Positions 8,188 to 17,470 are shown, counted from the first letter of the stretch. The stretch: DNA of 64,000 bases from Dongia_B sp035539215 (GCA_035539215.1 DATLIX010000177.1:1-64000); one strand, 5' to 3'. Numbers and translations are program-made. Notes: generated by a model from the sequence alone, not told the origin.

Positions 8188-9060
8188 CTACAGCGCGTTG
8201 ACCGGCAGCTTGAGATAGGAAACGCCATTGCTTTCCGGCGGCGGCATATGTCCGGCTCGCATATTGATCTGCACCGAGGGCAGGATCAGGCGCGGCATGG
8301 AGAGCTTGGCATCGCGCGCCTCCCGCATGGCGGTGAAATCGGCTTCGGTGACGGCACCCCCGACATGGATGTTGTGGTTCTTCTCCGCACCGACGGTGGT
8401 TTCCCAACGATATTCGCTGCGATTGGCCGGGAGGTAGTCGTGGCACATGAAAAGTCGCGTCTCGTCCGGCAAGGCGAAGATCTTCTGGATTGACTGATAG
8501 AGGATGCGCGCATTGCCGCCGGGAAAGTCGCAGCGCGCCGTGCCGTAATCCGGCATGAACAGGGTATCGCCGACGAAGCCGGCGTCGCCGATCAGATAGG
8601 TCATGCAGGCGGGCGTATGCCCAGGCGTATGAAGGCATCTGGCAGCGATCGAACCCAGGCTGAAGGTCTCGCCGTCCTGGAACAGATGATCGAATTGCCG
8701 GCCGTCACGCGCGAAGTCGGTGCCGGCATTGAAGACCTTGCCGAAGACATTCTGGATCGTGACGATGTCGAAGCCGATACCGAGACGGCCGCCGAGCTTC
8801 TGTTTGAGATAGGGGGCCGCGGAGAGGTGATCGGCATGGACATGGGTTTCCAAAATCCAGTCCACCGTGACGCCGCGCTCCTCGATGTAGTCGATCAGGC
8901 GGTCCGCCGATTTTGTCTTAGTGCGGCCCGAAGCAGGATCGAAATCGAGGACGGAATCGATGATGGCGGCTTTACCGGTGGCCGGATCAATCACCACGTG
9001 GCTGACGGTGAAGGTCTCGGGATCGAAGAAACCCCGCACGTCGGGACAGTCATTCGGCAT
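8188..9060 (-). CDS. MBL-fold metallo-hydrolase, persulfide dioxygenase/Blh-like
   Basis: The protein is 290 residues. It has the metallo-beta-lactamase metal motif HVHADH (73-78), a second ligand in HTPGHTPACMTYLIGD (about 145-160), a GDTLFMPDYGTARCDFPGG segment and a later CHDY His ligand. This arrangement matches the ETHE1/Blh branch, where a single iron or zinc site acts on glutathione persulfide or related sulfur species. No rhodanese domain or sulfide-responsive regulator is adjacent. It is a single gene, divergent from nothing obvious, with an unassigned gap on either side. Confidence 0.8.
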   Translation of the reverse strand: MPNDCPDVRGFFDPETFTVSHVVIDPATGKAAIIDSVLDFDPASGRTKTKSADRLIDYIEERGVTVDWILETHVHADHLSAAPYLKQKLGGRLGIGFDIVTIQNVFGKVFNAGTDFARDGRQFDHLFQDGETFSLGSIAARCLHTPGHTPACMTYLIGDAGFVGDTLFMPDYGTARCDFPGGNARILYQSIQKIFALPDETRLFMCHDYLPANRSEYRWETTVGAEKNHNIHVGGAVTEADFTAMREARDAKLSMPRLILPSVQINMRAGHMPPPESNGVSYLKLPVNAL

Positions 9061-9274
9061 TGGTCGTCATCCTTCGCTGTTACGGCTCGGTATCGGTAAA
9101 GCACTGAGACCAAATGTAATTTCCAGTAAATCTATGTTAAATGGACTGACATCCCGCGTTCATGTCTCGCCAATCTGGACTCCGCCGGCGGCGGCTGACT
9201 GCCAGAAGAATATAAAGTATCCGGGGTGCGCAACAATAAGAGCGGCGGTGCCGGTGCGGCAGCATGGCGCAAGC

Positions 9275-9970
9275 TCAATTGTCTCCCTGAGGGGAGGGCG
9301 GCGCTTCAATTCTGCCGGCGAGGTGGCCCGTCTTCACCCAGAGCCGGCAACCTTCGGGTCCCGCCGTGGCATGCAGCCGCCCGCCTGCCGGCAAACGCAG
9401 CCATGATTGGGCGGGGAAGCTTTCGCCTGCTTCCTCGAAGCTGCCCTCGATCACCAGGAATTCGCCGCCGCCCGGCAGGGGGAGCTCGACTTTGGCCCTC
9501 GGCGCCCAGCGTTCCAGGCGCACATCTTCCATCTCATCGGCGAAGAGGGACATGATCTCGACGCCGTTCCGTGCCGGTGCCACAGCGTATCGCCGGGTCG
9601 ATGTATCGATGCGGATCTGCGTCCGGTCGGCGGGATTGAATTGCCAGAGCTTGACGAAGATGACACAGCCTGGTTCGGAACCCGGCGTATGCGACGACGT
9701 GGGCGGATTGCGGATGTAGGAGCCGGCGGGAAAATCGCCGTGCTCATCCTGGAACACGCCTTCGAGCACCAGGAACTCTTCCCCGCCGCCATGGGTATGC
9801 GGCGAGAATTGACTGCGCGGCGCATAACGCACGATCGAGGTGGCGCGCGCCACTTCATCGCCGATGCGGTCCAGCATGCGCCGGTCCACGCCCGCCATAG
9901 GCGAGGCGATCCAGGGCATCTGCGCGCTGTGCACGGCGACCCGCTGCGCGAAATCGGCATTGAGTTCCAT
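9275..9970 (-). CDS. Double-cupin protein, ChrR-like cupin family
   Basis: The protein is 231 residues with two cupin repeats. Repeat one (about 50-125) holds HTHGGGEEFLVLEG, a standard metal site. Repeat two (about 165-225) has PLPGGGEFLVIEG, where the paired His residues are missing, so only the first half is likely to bind metal. It resembles the C-terminal cupin of the anti-sigma factor ChrR, but lacks the zinc-binding anti-sigma domain. The start at 9970 (MELNADF) gives a compact protein; the open frame extends further upstream without support. The role may be anion or oxidant sensing, or an enzyme. Confidence 0.7.
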   Translation of the reverse strand: MELNADFAQRVAVHSAQMPWIASPMAGVDRRMLDRIGDEVARATSIVRYAPRSQFSPHTHGGGEEFLVLEGVFQDEHGDFPAGSYIRNPPTSSHTPGSEPGCVIFVKLWQFNPADRTQIRIDTSTRRYAVAPARNGVEIMSLFADEMEDVRLERWAPRAKVELPLPGGGEFLVIEGSFEEAGESFPAQSWLRLPAGGRLHATAGPEGCRLWVKTGHLAGRIEAPPSPQGDN

Positions 9971-10305
9971 GGCGGCCTCCGGTTTCAGATGCTGACTGTG
10001 CGCCTTGGCGCAGTGCATAGAAAAGATATGGAACGGAGGCCGGCAAAACATAGAGGGCAAATAACTCCAGCTTGGTTGTGTGGAACCCACTTTGAACCGT
10101 TGAATTCTGGCTGATCGCCGCCACCGGCCTTCGACCATGAATAGCCGAAGAACTGCTTGCGATCATGGACCGGGAGATAAAAGCCGGCGCCGGCGTTGTA
10201 TGACCTGGCGAACTTTCCTGTTGCGTCCGGGCCACGATGCGGCGAGGTTGCATTCGCCCTGCATTCGCGGCGCGCCCAATCCGAAACCACATGCACGAGA
10301 CCACC
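9971..10305. other. Divergent intergenic region between the cupin gene and psuG
   Basis: This 335-base stretch separates the minus-strand cupin gene from plus-strand psuG and must hold both promoters. Readings in all frames are short and lack family resemblance. I found no strong inverted repeat, terminator or FNR-type box in it. Confidence 0.4.
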
Positions 10306-11250
10306 ATGCCGCATGCCTCCTTGCCCCTCACCGTTGCCTCCGATGTCGCTGCGGCGCTCAAGGAGGGCAAGGCGGTGGTCGCATTGGAATCCACCATCAT
10401 CACCCATGGCATGCCCTATCCGCAGAATCTCGCCATGGCGCGCGAGGTGGAGGCCATCGTGCGGCAGGCGGGTGCCGTCCCGGCCACCATCGCCGTCTTG
10501 GATGGCCATTTGATGGTTGGCTTGAGCGACGACGATCTTGAGCGTCTCGCCCAAGAGGGCCACAAGGCTGCCAAGGCCTCGCGCCGCGATCTCGCCGCCT
10601 TGCTGGTGAAACGCGGAATCGCCGGAACGACGGTGGCGACGACCATGCAGATTGCCGCCTTGGCCGGCATTCAGGTCTTTGCCACCGGCGGCATCGGCGG
10701 CGTGCATCGCGGTGCCGCGGAGACCTTCGATATTTCCGCCGATCTCAGCGAGCTCGCGAAGACCCCGGTGGCGGTGGTCTGCGCCGGCGCGAAATCGATC
10801 CTTGATATCGGCAAGACCCTGGAAGTGCTGGAGACCAATGGCGTGCCGGTGCTGGGTTTCGGCACCGATGAATTCCCCGCCTTCTTCGCACGCGAGAGCG
10901 GCCATAAGGTCGACCACCGTTTCGACCAGCCGGAAGAGGTCGCGGCGGTCATCGCCCTGCAGCAGCGGCTCGGCATGCCGGGCGGCGTGCTGGTGGCCAA
11001 TCCCATCCCGGTGGCGGATGCGCTTGACGCCGCCGCGATCGAGGCGCGCATCGCCGAAGCGATTGCCGCGGCGGAAGCGGCCGGCGTCACCCGCAAGGCG
11101 CTGACGCCATTTCTGTTGCAGCGCATCTTCGAATTGACCGAAGGCAGGAGCCTCGCCGCCAATATCGCCCTGGTCAAGAACAACGCCTTGGTGGCCGCCC
11201 AGATCGCCGTGGCGTTGGCCGCCCTCAATCATGCCGATATCGTGGTGTGA
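10306..11250 (+). CDS. psuG: Pseudouridine-5'-phosphate glycosidase
   Basis: The protein is 314 residues, the usual size for PsuG, which splits pseudouridine 5'-phosphate into uracil and ribose 5-phosphate. Recognisable blocks are ALESTIITHGMPYP near the N-terminus, AVLDGHLMVGL, GTTVATTMQIA, the conserved FATGGIGGVHRG, the CAGAKSILDIGKTLE stretch and VLVANPIP. The start at 10306 (MPHASLP) was preferred for its GAG-rich upstream bases; ATG at 10291 is an alternative. The kinase gene begins 3 bases after its stop, so the two form a pseudouridine salvage unit. Confidence 0.93.
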   Translation: MPHASLPLTVASDVAAALKEGKAVVALESTIITHGMPYPQNLAMAREVEAIVRQAGAVPATIAVLDGHLMVGLSDDDLERLAQEGHKAAKASRRDLAALLVKRGIAGTTVATTMQIAALAGIQVFATGGIGGVHRGAAETFDISADLSELAKTPVAVVCAGAKSILDIGKTLEVLETNGVPVLGFGTDEFPAFFARESGHKVDHRFDQPEEVAAVIALQQRLGMPGGVLVANPIPVADALDAAAIEARIAEAIAAAEAAGVTRKALTPFLLQRIFELTEGRSLAANIALVKNNALVAAQIAVALAALNHADIVV

Positions 11251-11253
11251 GCC

Positions 11254-12201
11254 ATGACCGCCGGTGCTCCGCTGACGCTCGATGGTCGCTCTCACCTGTC
11301 GCCGGGCAATAGCCGGGGCAGGGTGCTGGTGGTCGGCGATGTGATGACCGATGTCATCGTCAAGCCGGAAGGACCGCTGGTGCGGGGATCGGATCGGCGG
11401 GCCGCCATCCGCCATTTGCCCGGCGGCTCGGGCGCCAATCAGGCCGCCTGGCTGGCCTCTTTCGGCGTTCCTGTGATGTTGCTCGCCAAGGTCGGCTTGC
11501 CCGATCGAGACCATCTCGCCGCCACCCTGCAGCGCCGTGGCATCACGCCGGTCCTTGCCGCCGATGCAGTCTTGCCGACCGGCAGCCTGGTCAGCATCAT
11601 CGACCCCGACGGCCAGCGCAGTTTCTTCAGCGATCGCGGCGCCAATACCGCCCTTCTTCCCGGCGACCTGCCGGCCGGCCTGCTGGACGGCGTGGCGTTC
11701 TTGCATGTCTCCGGCTATGCGCTGTTTGCGTCGCCCGCGCGTGAGACGGTGCTGGCGCTGATGCGGCAGACGGCCGATCGCGGGATCGCCTTGACCATCG
11801 ATCCCGCTTCCGCCGGCTTTCTGCAAGAGGTCGGCGCCACGGCTTTCCTGAACTCGACGCAGGGCGCCGCCTTCTGCTTCGCCAATGAAGACGAAGCGAC
11901 ACTGCTCGCCGCGACCGCCGATCCCGCCAGGCAAGGTGCAATCCTCGCGCGGCACTACGATCACGCGGTGATCAAGCGGGGTGCCCGCGGCGCCGAGATC
12001 TGCAGCCGTGACGGCATGTATCAGGCGACCCTGCCGGCGCCGCCGGTCGAAGTCGTCGATACGACCGGTGCCGGTGACGCGTTTCTGGCCGCCTTCGTCG
12101 CCGCCTATCTGGCCGGGGCGCCGCTCGATGCCTGCCTGGCGAAGGGCATTACCGCCGGTTCGCAGGCCACTACCTTTCTCGGCGGCCAGCCGGCCTTCTG
12201 A
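11254..12201 (+). CDS. psuK: PfkB-family sugar kinase, probable pseudouridine kinase
   Basis: The protein is 315 residues of the ribokinase/PfkB family. The N-terminal signature VVGDVMTDVIV, the glycine-rich LPGGSGANQA and the C-terminal DTTGAGDAFLAAF, which carries the catalytic Asp and anion hole, are all visible. Being nearly overlapped with psuG it most likely phosphorylates pseudouridine to feed the glycosidase. PfkB kinases accept many sugars and nucleosides, so the substrate comes from context. No nucleoside transporter lies next to the pair. Confidence 0.85.
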   Translation: MTAGAPLTLDGRSHLSPGNSRGRVLVVGDVMTDVIVKPEGPLVRGSDRRAAIRHLPGGSGANQAAWLASFGVPVMLLAKVGLPDRDHLAATLQRRGITPVLAADAVLPTGSLVSIIDPDGQRSFFSDRGANTALLPGDLPAGLLDGVAFLHVSGYALFASPARETVLALMRQTADRGIALTIDPASAGFLQEVGATAFLNSTQGAAFCFANEDEATLLAATADPARQGAILARHYDHAVIKRGARGAEICSRDGMYQATLPAPPVEVVDTTGAGDAFLAAFVAAYLAGAPLDACLAKGITAGSQATTFLGGQPAF

Positions 12202-12274
12202 TTGTTCAAGCCGGCGTTGACCGGACCGTCAGTGATTGTCCGTCCCGCAGGTCATCCATCCGGCGGACTAGCCG

Positions 12275-14743
12275 TCAGGCCGCTTCGCCCTGTACGCGCA
12301 AGCCGACAATGGCCTTGCCGAATTCTTCCATGAAGCGCGCTTCCTGTGCCGGCTGTAGATCGAATTTCACATGCAGGACATCGGGCCGGCGGTTGCGCAC
12401 ATGACACGGCAGCGCGTCGGTGAAACCGGCGATCTTGACCGATAGTGCGGCGCCCACGGCGATCTCCGGAGCAGCGCCGCGCAGCATGGCGCCCCCTTCG
12501 GAAATATTCTCGACGATCATGTTCACCGACGCGCCCTCGATCGAGGCGGTGCCCGGCTTGCGATAGACATAACGCGGCTTGCGGCGGCGCTCGAGATTCT
12601 CCATGGAACTCTTGACCACCCGAATCAGCGTGGCACCCAGCGCATCGACGCTCTTTGCCACGTCGCTCGACAGACTGCGAACCGATTCCGCGCGCGTGCC
12701 TGTCATGCCGGATTCGGTCGACACTTCGGCGATGCGCTCGGCCACTTCCTGTGCTGCAATGGAGGTCTGGCTGACATTGCGGGCTATTTCGGCGGTGGTG
12801 GCGTTCTGTTCGTCAACGGCGGCGGCAATTGCCGTCGACACGCTTTCGACGCCGTGGATGGCGGTGGAAATGGATTTGACTGCCGTCACCACGTTGTCCG
12901 AGGCGGCCTGCACTTCGGCGATCAAATCATTGATGTCGCTGGTGGCGCGTGAGGTCTGGTTGGCGAGCGACTTGACCTCGCTGGCGACAACGGCGAAACC
13001 CTTGCCGGCTTCGCCCGCACGCGCTGCCTCGATCGTCGCGTTGAGGGCCAGCAGATTGGTCTGGCTGGCGATCTCGCTGATCAGGCCGGTCACCTGATTG
13101 ATGCGGGCAACTGCTGAGGACAGGCGTTCGATGGTGGTCTGCGCCTGCTCGGCCGCTTCCACCGATTCTCCCGTCACCCGCCGGGCAGCGTTGAGTTGGC
13201 TGGCGATTTCGGCGATCGAGGCACTGAGCTGTTCGGAGGCGGCGGCCACGGTCTGCACATTGGCGAGGGCTTCGGTCGCCGCGGCGGCCACGGTCTGGCT
13301 GCGGTCGGTAACGGTGGCGGCCGATCCGGACATTTCGCGCGCTTTTTCCGACATCTCGTTGGTCAGCTGGGCCACTGCGGCCACCGCGCTGCGGGTCTCG
13401 CGGTCGACGGTATCGGCCATGCTGAGCAAGGCAGTGGAGCGATCCTCGGCGGCGCGTTCCTCGCGTACCCGGCGTTCCTCGGCGGCATAGGCCAGCCGCG
13501 CCCGCAGGGCACGCAGGCCGGTGCCGAGGCGCTGGAATTCCGTCACGGCGGAAAGCTCGATGACGTGATCGGCGCGGCCGCGGGCGATCGCATCGAAGTC
13601 GCCAATCAGCTGTCGGATCGGCCGGTTGATACTGCGCGCCACCGACCAGCCGGCGATCCCCATGATCGCCAAGGCGATGATCAGGGCGGCGAGGCCAAGG
13701 GTCAGGTGCAGGCTGAAGTCGTCCTGCGATTCCTGATACACCTGTTTGCTGACATCGATCTGCAGCTGGATGAGCGCGTTGACGGCGGATAGGGCGTCGG
13801 TGAAGCCGGGCAGCACTTTCCGCGCATAGCTTTCCTGCAGACCGGCCAGATCGCCGGCCGTGGCGAGATCGGCGGCGGGGGCGAGGCCGTCGCGCTGCCA
13901 GCTACCGATCGCAGCATCGAATTGCTTGGCGAGCTGCTGTTCGTTGTCGGTCAGATAGGTTGCCATATAGGCGCCCCATTGCTGCTGGATCGCCTTCTGG
14001 CTCTCGCTGAGAAGGCTCTTGATATCTCCCACGGGCTTGCCCTGGGAGAGATCGACCAGAACGGTTTGCAGCGCTTCCTTTTCCACCCGCATCCGGTCGG
14101 CAATGATGCCGAGCTGCTCAAGCGGCACGGCGCGATCTTCATACAGCGTCCTGATGCCGCGATCGGAATCGGTCACGCCTTTGAAGCCGATGCCGGCAAT
14201 CAGCAGGATGGCGAGCAGGATGGCGGCGCCAATGGTGGCCAGCCGCCCCGTCAGGCTGGCAAAAAGCTGGTTCACCGTATGACGCAGGCCGCGGCGGATC
14301 GCCCGGCCATTCTCTACCGCCAAGCGCTTGTCGGTGCCGTTGCGGATCGCCGCATAGGCTGCCTCGGCGGCGCGGATCTGATCGCGGCTGGGCTTGGTGC
14401 GGATGGAAATATATCCGGCGACATTGCCGTTCTCGATCACTGGGGTGACATTGGCATGAACCCAGTAGAAATCGCCGTTCTTGGCGCGATTCTTGACGAG
14501 GCCCTCCCAGGGCTGCCCGGCCTTGATGACGCGCCACAGATCCGCAAAGGCCTCCTTCGGCATATGCGGGTGGCGGACGATGTTATGAGCGGCGCCCACC
14601 AACTCGCCTTCGGAAAAATGGCTGATATCGACAAAGTTCTTGTTGACGAACACGATCTTGCCGCCGGTATCCGTCTGCGAGACGAGGAGCTGACCATCGT
14701 GAAGCTCAATTTCATGATCGGTGATCGGTTCGTTAAGGCGCAT
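12275..14743 (-). CDS. Aer-like PAS methyl-accepting chemoreceptor with C-terminal PilZ domain
   Basis: The protein is 822 residues. An N-terminal cytoplasmic PAS domain (about 15-120, with NIVRHPHMPKEAF and WEGLVKNRAKNGDFYWV as in Aer energy-taxis receptors) is followed by a membrane segment near 170-190, a helical sensory stretch, a second membrane segment near 355-375, a HAMP domain, and the chemoreceptor signalling hairpin with EIASQTNLLALNATIEAARA. The last 105 residues form a PilZ domain with RRKPR (about 720-724) and NISEGG (about 746-751), the two halves of the c-di-GMP site. It would couple redox or oxygen sensing to c-di-GMP. A perfect FNR/FixK box lies upstream. The start MRLNEPITDHE matches Aer homologues. 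Confidence 0.9.
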   Translation of the reverse strand: MRLNEPITDHEIELHDGQLLVSQTDTGGKIVFVNKNFVDISHFSEGELVGAAHNIVRHPHMPKEAFADLWRVIKAGQPWEGLVKNRAKNGDFYWVHANVTPVIENGNVAGYISIRTKPSRDQIRAAEAAYAAIRNGTDKRLAVENGRAIRRGLRHTVNQLFASLTGRLATIGAAILLAILLIAGIGFKGVTDSDRGIRTLYEDRAVPLEQLGIIADRMRVEKEALQTVLVDLSQGKPVGDIKSLLSESQKAIQQQWGAYMATYLTDNEQQLAKQFDAAIGSWQRDGLAPAADLATAGDLAGLQESYARKVLPGFTDALSAVNALIQLQIDVSKQVYQESQDDFSLHLTLGLAALIIALAIMGIAGWSVARSINRPIRQLIGDFDAIARGRADHVIELSAVTEFQRLGTGLRALRARLAYAAEERRVREERAAEDRSTALLSMADTVDRETRSAVAAVAQLTNEMSEKAREMSGSAATVTDRSQTVAAAATEALANVQTVAAASEQLSASIAEIASQLNAARRVTGESVEAAEQAQTTIERLSSAVARINQVTGLISEIASQTNLLALNATIEAARAGEAGKGFAVVASEVKSLANQTSRATSDINDLIAEVQAASDNVVTAVKSISTAIHGVESVSTAIAAAVDEQNATTAEIARNVSQTSIAAQEVAERIAEVSTESGMTGTRAESVRSLSSDVAKSVDALGATLIRVVKSSMENLERRRKPRYVYRKPGTASIEGASVNMIVENISEGGAMLRGAAPEIAVGAALSVKIAGFTDALPCHVRNRRPDVLHVKFDLQPAQEARFMEEFGKAIVGLRVQGEAA

Positions 14744-14811
14744 CGCAGACTCCTCGACCTTCCGTTGAAATTCCCAGCTTGCTGATGCCAGGGGGCGGTA
14801 TCCACGTGACA

Positions 14812-14825
14812 TTGACGTGAATCAA
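14812..14825 (-). promoter_or_regulatory. FNR/FixK box upstream of the PAS-MCP-PilZ gene
   Basis: TTGACGTGAATCAA matches the consensus TTGAY-N4-RTCAA at every defined base. Its centre is about 75 bases upstream of the chemoreceptor start, so a class II site (centre at -41.5) would put transcription start near 14777 with a short leader. The window holds a fixK gene at 46688, so oxygen control of this receptor is a reasonable inference. Confidence 0.65.
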
Positions 14826-15061
14826 TCGATTATGATGGTTATTCGTTACCAAGGTACTCATGGTCACGAGTGCAACTTTGTGGTTTCCGGCAAATCATTT
14901 GTTCAGCGAAAACCCCGTTTTAGGTCAGCCTGCGATAACTGATCACAAAGCCGCTAGCGAGGTCGCCCGGCGGTGATGGATTGATGCAATTTCTCCCCTG
15001 GCCGCTATCATCCCCCGGCACCGGACCTACCTGGCCATAGGAATATGGGTGAGAGGCACGG
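14826..15061. other. Intergenic region between the chemoreceptor and the cls operon
   Basis: Between the FixK box and the TTG start at 15062 there is a short AT-richer patch (about 14821-14950) and no credible gene. It presumably holds the promoter of the 15062 gene; GAGAGG at 15051-15056 is that gene's ribosome site. Confidence 0.4.
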
Positions 15062-15397
15062 TTGTCTTTGGATCAGCCGGATCGGCGGGGAGTGGGATTG
15101 GCGCGGGCAGCAAACGATCATCTGGCGGAACAGCGGTTGCAGCGTCTGCTGTCGCATCTGCCGTCCCGGGTGGCGGCGGTGGTCCATGGGCTGCGGCGGC
15201 CGCTGGCGCGCTGGCGCCGGATACCGATCGCCGTGCTGTTCCTGGCCGGCGGTTCGCTGGGCTTTCTGCCCGTGCTTGGCTTCTGGATGCTGCCTTTGGG
15301 ACTGCTGCTGCTGGCCGAGGATATTCCGCTGCTGCGGTCGGGGCTCTATGCGGCGGTCAACCGGCTCGCCGACCGCAAGCCGCGGTGGTTCGAATGA
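15062..15397 (+). CDS. Small membrane protein upstream of cardiolipin synthase
   Basis: The protein is 111 residues and starts at TTG, with GAGAGG five bases upstream. An amphipathic basic N-terminus (LQRLLSHLPSRVAAVVHGL, RRPLARWRRIP) leads into one hairpin-like hydrophobic stretch (about 60-85: IAVLFLAGGSLGFLPVLGFWM), then the run LPLGLLLLAEDIP. This pattern recurs in short uncharacterised alphaproteobacterial proteins. Its TGA overlaps the ATG of the cardiolipin synthase gene, so the two are coupled, and a membrane-lipid link is likely. The non-ATG start is inferred because no in-frame ATG fits. Confidence 0.75.
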   Translation: MSLDQPDRRGVGLARAANDHLAEQRLQRLLSHLPSRVAAVVHGLRRPLARWRRIPIAVLFLAGGSLGFLPVLGFWMLPLGLLLLAEDIPLLRSGLYAAVNRLADRKPRWFE

Positions 15398-16863
15398 ACA
15401 CCGACATGTCCGTGCTGATTGCCGATACGATCACCCTGGTGCATACGGTTTGTGCGCTCGCCGTCACGGTCCATGTGCTGCTGCATAAGCGCGATGTCGG
15501 TTCGGCGATCGGCTGGATGGGCCTCGCCTGGCTGTCGCCGATCATCGGCAGCGTGCTTTACGTTGTCTTCGGCATCAATCGCGTCCGCCGCAAGGCCTAT
15601 CGCATCAGTCGCGGCCGGCCGCCTTTCATCGGCGTGGCCAAAGGCCGAGATATTGCCGGCACGGGTGAGGCGAAACAGGAGGGCGGCGCCGTCGAACGGG
15701 CAGGACCCCTCCGCGACGATCATCTGGCCCCGCTGGTGCAGGCGGTGGCGGCGATCACCCAGCGGCCGCTAATGCCGGGCAATGCCATCACCACCCTGCG
15801 CAATGGCGACGAGGCCTATCCGGCCATGCTGGCGGCGATCGACCAGGCCCGGCGCAGCATCGCGCTTTGCAGCTATATCTTTCGCGCCGATGCCGCGGGT
15901 GACCGCTTCATCGCGGCACTGGCGGCCGCCCAGAAGCGCGGCATTGAGGTCCGGGTGCTGATCGACGGGGTTGGCAGCGGCTATTTCTTTTCGCCGACGC
16001 TGAGCCGGCTGCTGGGCAAGGGTGTCAAGGCCGCCCGCTTCATGCACTCCTTGGTGCCCTGGCAGATGCCTTTCCTCAATCTGCGCAACCACCGCAAGAT
16101 CCTGGTCGTCGACGGGCAGCATGCTTTCATCGGCGGCATCAATATCAGTGAAGGCAATCTGCTGGAGAACAATCCCAGCGATCCCATTCGCGACGTGCAT
16201 TTCCATGTCACCGGTCCGGTGGTCTGGCAGATCGCCGAGGCTTTCGCTGCCGACTGGTACTTTACCAGCGGCGAGGCGCTTGCCGGCGATGCCTGGTTCC
16301 CGCGACTGTCGGCGACCGGTTCGGCGCAGTGCCGCATCGTGACCTCCGGCCCGGACGTCGATATCGAAAAGATGGACCTGATGTTCCTGCAGGCGATCGG
16401 CAGCGCCAGGAAGTCGATCAAGGTGGCGACGCCCTATTTCCTGCCGGAGGATCGCCTGATCACGGCGCTCTGCCTCGCCGCCATGCGGGGCGTCGACGTG
16501 GATGTCGTCATTCCGATCAAGTCGGACCATTTCCTGATGGATTGGGCGACCCGCGCCCATGTCGGCCCGCTTCTGGCGGCGGGCGGGCGCCTGTGGCGGG
16601 CGCCCAAGCCGTTCGATCACACCAAGCTGCTGGCCGTCGACGGCGAATGGGCACTGATCGGCAGCGCCAATTGGGATGTGCGCAGCATGCGGCTGAATTT
16701 CGAGATCAATATGGAAGTCTACGACCGGGACTTTGCCGTTGCGGTCGAGGCGCAGGTGACGCAGCGCATGGGCCGCGAACTGACCACGAAACGGATCAGA
16801 AACCGGCCGTTCCTGATTCGACTGCGGGATCGGGCCGCGCGCCTGCTGCTGCCTTATCTGTGA
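15394..16863 (+). CDS. cls: Cardiolipin synthase (phospholipase D family)
   Basis: The protein is 489 residues. Two N-terminal membrane helices (about 8-30 and 38-60) precede two HKD motifs, HRKILVVD (233-240) and HTKLLAVD (409-416), each followed by the GG/GSAN element of the phospholipase D superfamily. The enzyme condenses phosphatidylglycerol, or phosphatidylglycerol with another phospholipid, to cardiolipin at the inner membrane. The start at 15394 overlaps the preceding small membrane protein (ATGA); a longer reading from 15049 starts in another gene's frame and is rejected. Its last 68 bases overlap the convergent 16796 gene. Confidence 0.92.
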   Translation: MNTDMSVLIADTITLVHTVCALAVTVHVLLHKRDVGSAIGWMGLAWLSPIIGSVLYVVFGINRVRRKAYRISRGRPPFIGVAKGRDIAGTGEAKQEGGAVERAGPLRDDHLAPLVQAVAAITQRPLMPGNAITTLRNGDEAYPAMLAAIDQARRSIALCSYIFRADAAGDRFIAALAAAQKRGIEVRVLIDGVGSGYFFSPTLSRLLGKGVKAARFMHSLVPWQMPFLNLRNHRKILVVDGQHAFIGGINISEGNLLENNPSDPIRDVHFHVTGPVVWQIAEAFAADWYFTSGEALAGDAWFPRLSATGSAQCRIVTSGPDVDIEKMDLMFLQAIGSARKSIKVATPYFLPEDRLITALCLAAMRGVDVDVVIPIKSDHFLMDWATRAHVGPLLAAGGRLWRAPKPFDHTKLLAVDGEWALIGSANWDVRSMRLNFEINMEVYDRDFAVAVEAQVTQRMGRELTTKRIRNRPFLIRLRDRAARLLLPYL

Positions 16864-17470
16864 CACGCGCCGGGGGCTTGAGCAGGACCTCGATCGGATG
16901 ATGATCCGATGGCCCGCGATCGAGCACGCGGGCCTGCAGGCAGGCGACGCTGCGGACCAGGCAGCGATCGAGCCGCGTGCGCAGCTTATGCGTCGGCGCG
17001 CGCGGACCCACCTCGTCGAAATCCGGCAGCCAGATATTGCCGACCGCATTGCAGTCGCCGATGATGACGGTGCGGCCGGCAGTGGCATGAGCAACGGTCA
17101 TGAGCTGACGGCGGTTCAGCACCTGGCCATGCGACAGATGGACATTGGCGAAGGTCACATCTCCCATGGTGACGACCTGGGCGAGGCGCGGCGGGACCCG
17201 CAGCGGAAACGGCGAGATCGGCAGGGGTACCGAACGCAGCTCCTGCAATTCATGCGGCGACCAGACGGCAAGACCATAGACGCGCCGCTGCATCGGCTGC
17301 CAGTGCACATGGCCGCCCACCATCTGGTCGAGCTCGCGCAGCATCTGCTTGGCTTCCTGCATGAACAGCAGGTCCGGCCGCTCCGCTTCGATCAGGGCCG
17401 CGAGATCGTCGAGCAGGGCGCCGCCGCGATGCCACAGATTCCAGCTGATGACCTTGATCGGCTTTGACAT
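16796..17470 (-). CDS. Endonuclease/exonuclease/phosphatase-family protein
   Basis: The protein is 224 residues with the DNase I-like fold: an N-terminal KVISWNLWHRGG (Asn metal site), LLFMQEAKQ (catalytic Glu near residue 38), FANVHLSHG, the VIIGDCNAVGN block (Asp/Asn pair) and a C-terminal GPSDHHPIEVLL with the catalytic His. It could act on nucleic acid, inositol phosphates or a phospholipid head group. The 3' end overlaps the convergent cls gene by 68 bases. Such proteins often sit beside cls, but a functional link is inference. Confidence 0.85.
   Translation of the reverse strand: MSKPIKVISWNLWHRGGALLDDLAALIEAERPDLLFMQEAKQMLRELDQMVGGHVHWQPMQRRVYGLAVWSPHELQELRSVPLPISPFPLRVPPRLAQVVTMGDVTFANVHLSHGQVLNRRQLMTVAHATAGRTVIIGDCNAVGNIWLPDFDEVGPRAPTHKLRTRLDRCLVRSVACLQARVLDRGPSDHHPIEVLLKPPARVTDKAAAGARPDPAVESGTAGF

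Noticed and set aside
9985..11964. 659-residue minus-strand ORF over psuG-psuK
   Set aside because: It is antisense to two clear enzymes with intact motifs; the reading is a shadow of high-GC codons.
15049..15393. Extension of cardiolipin synthase to 15049
   Set aside because: The extra residues are Gly/Ala-rich translation of another gene's frame, and the ATG at 15394 is coupled to the small membrane protein and begins at the proper membrane helix.
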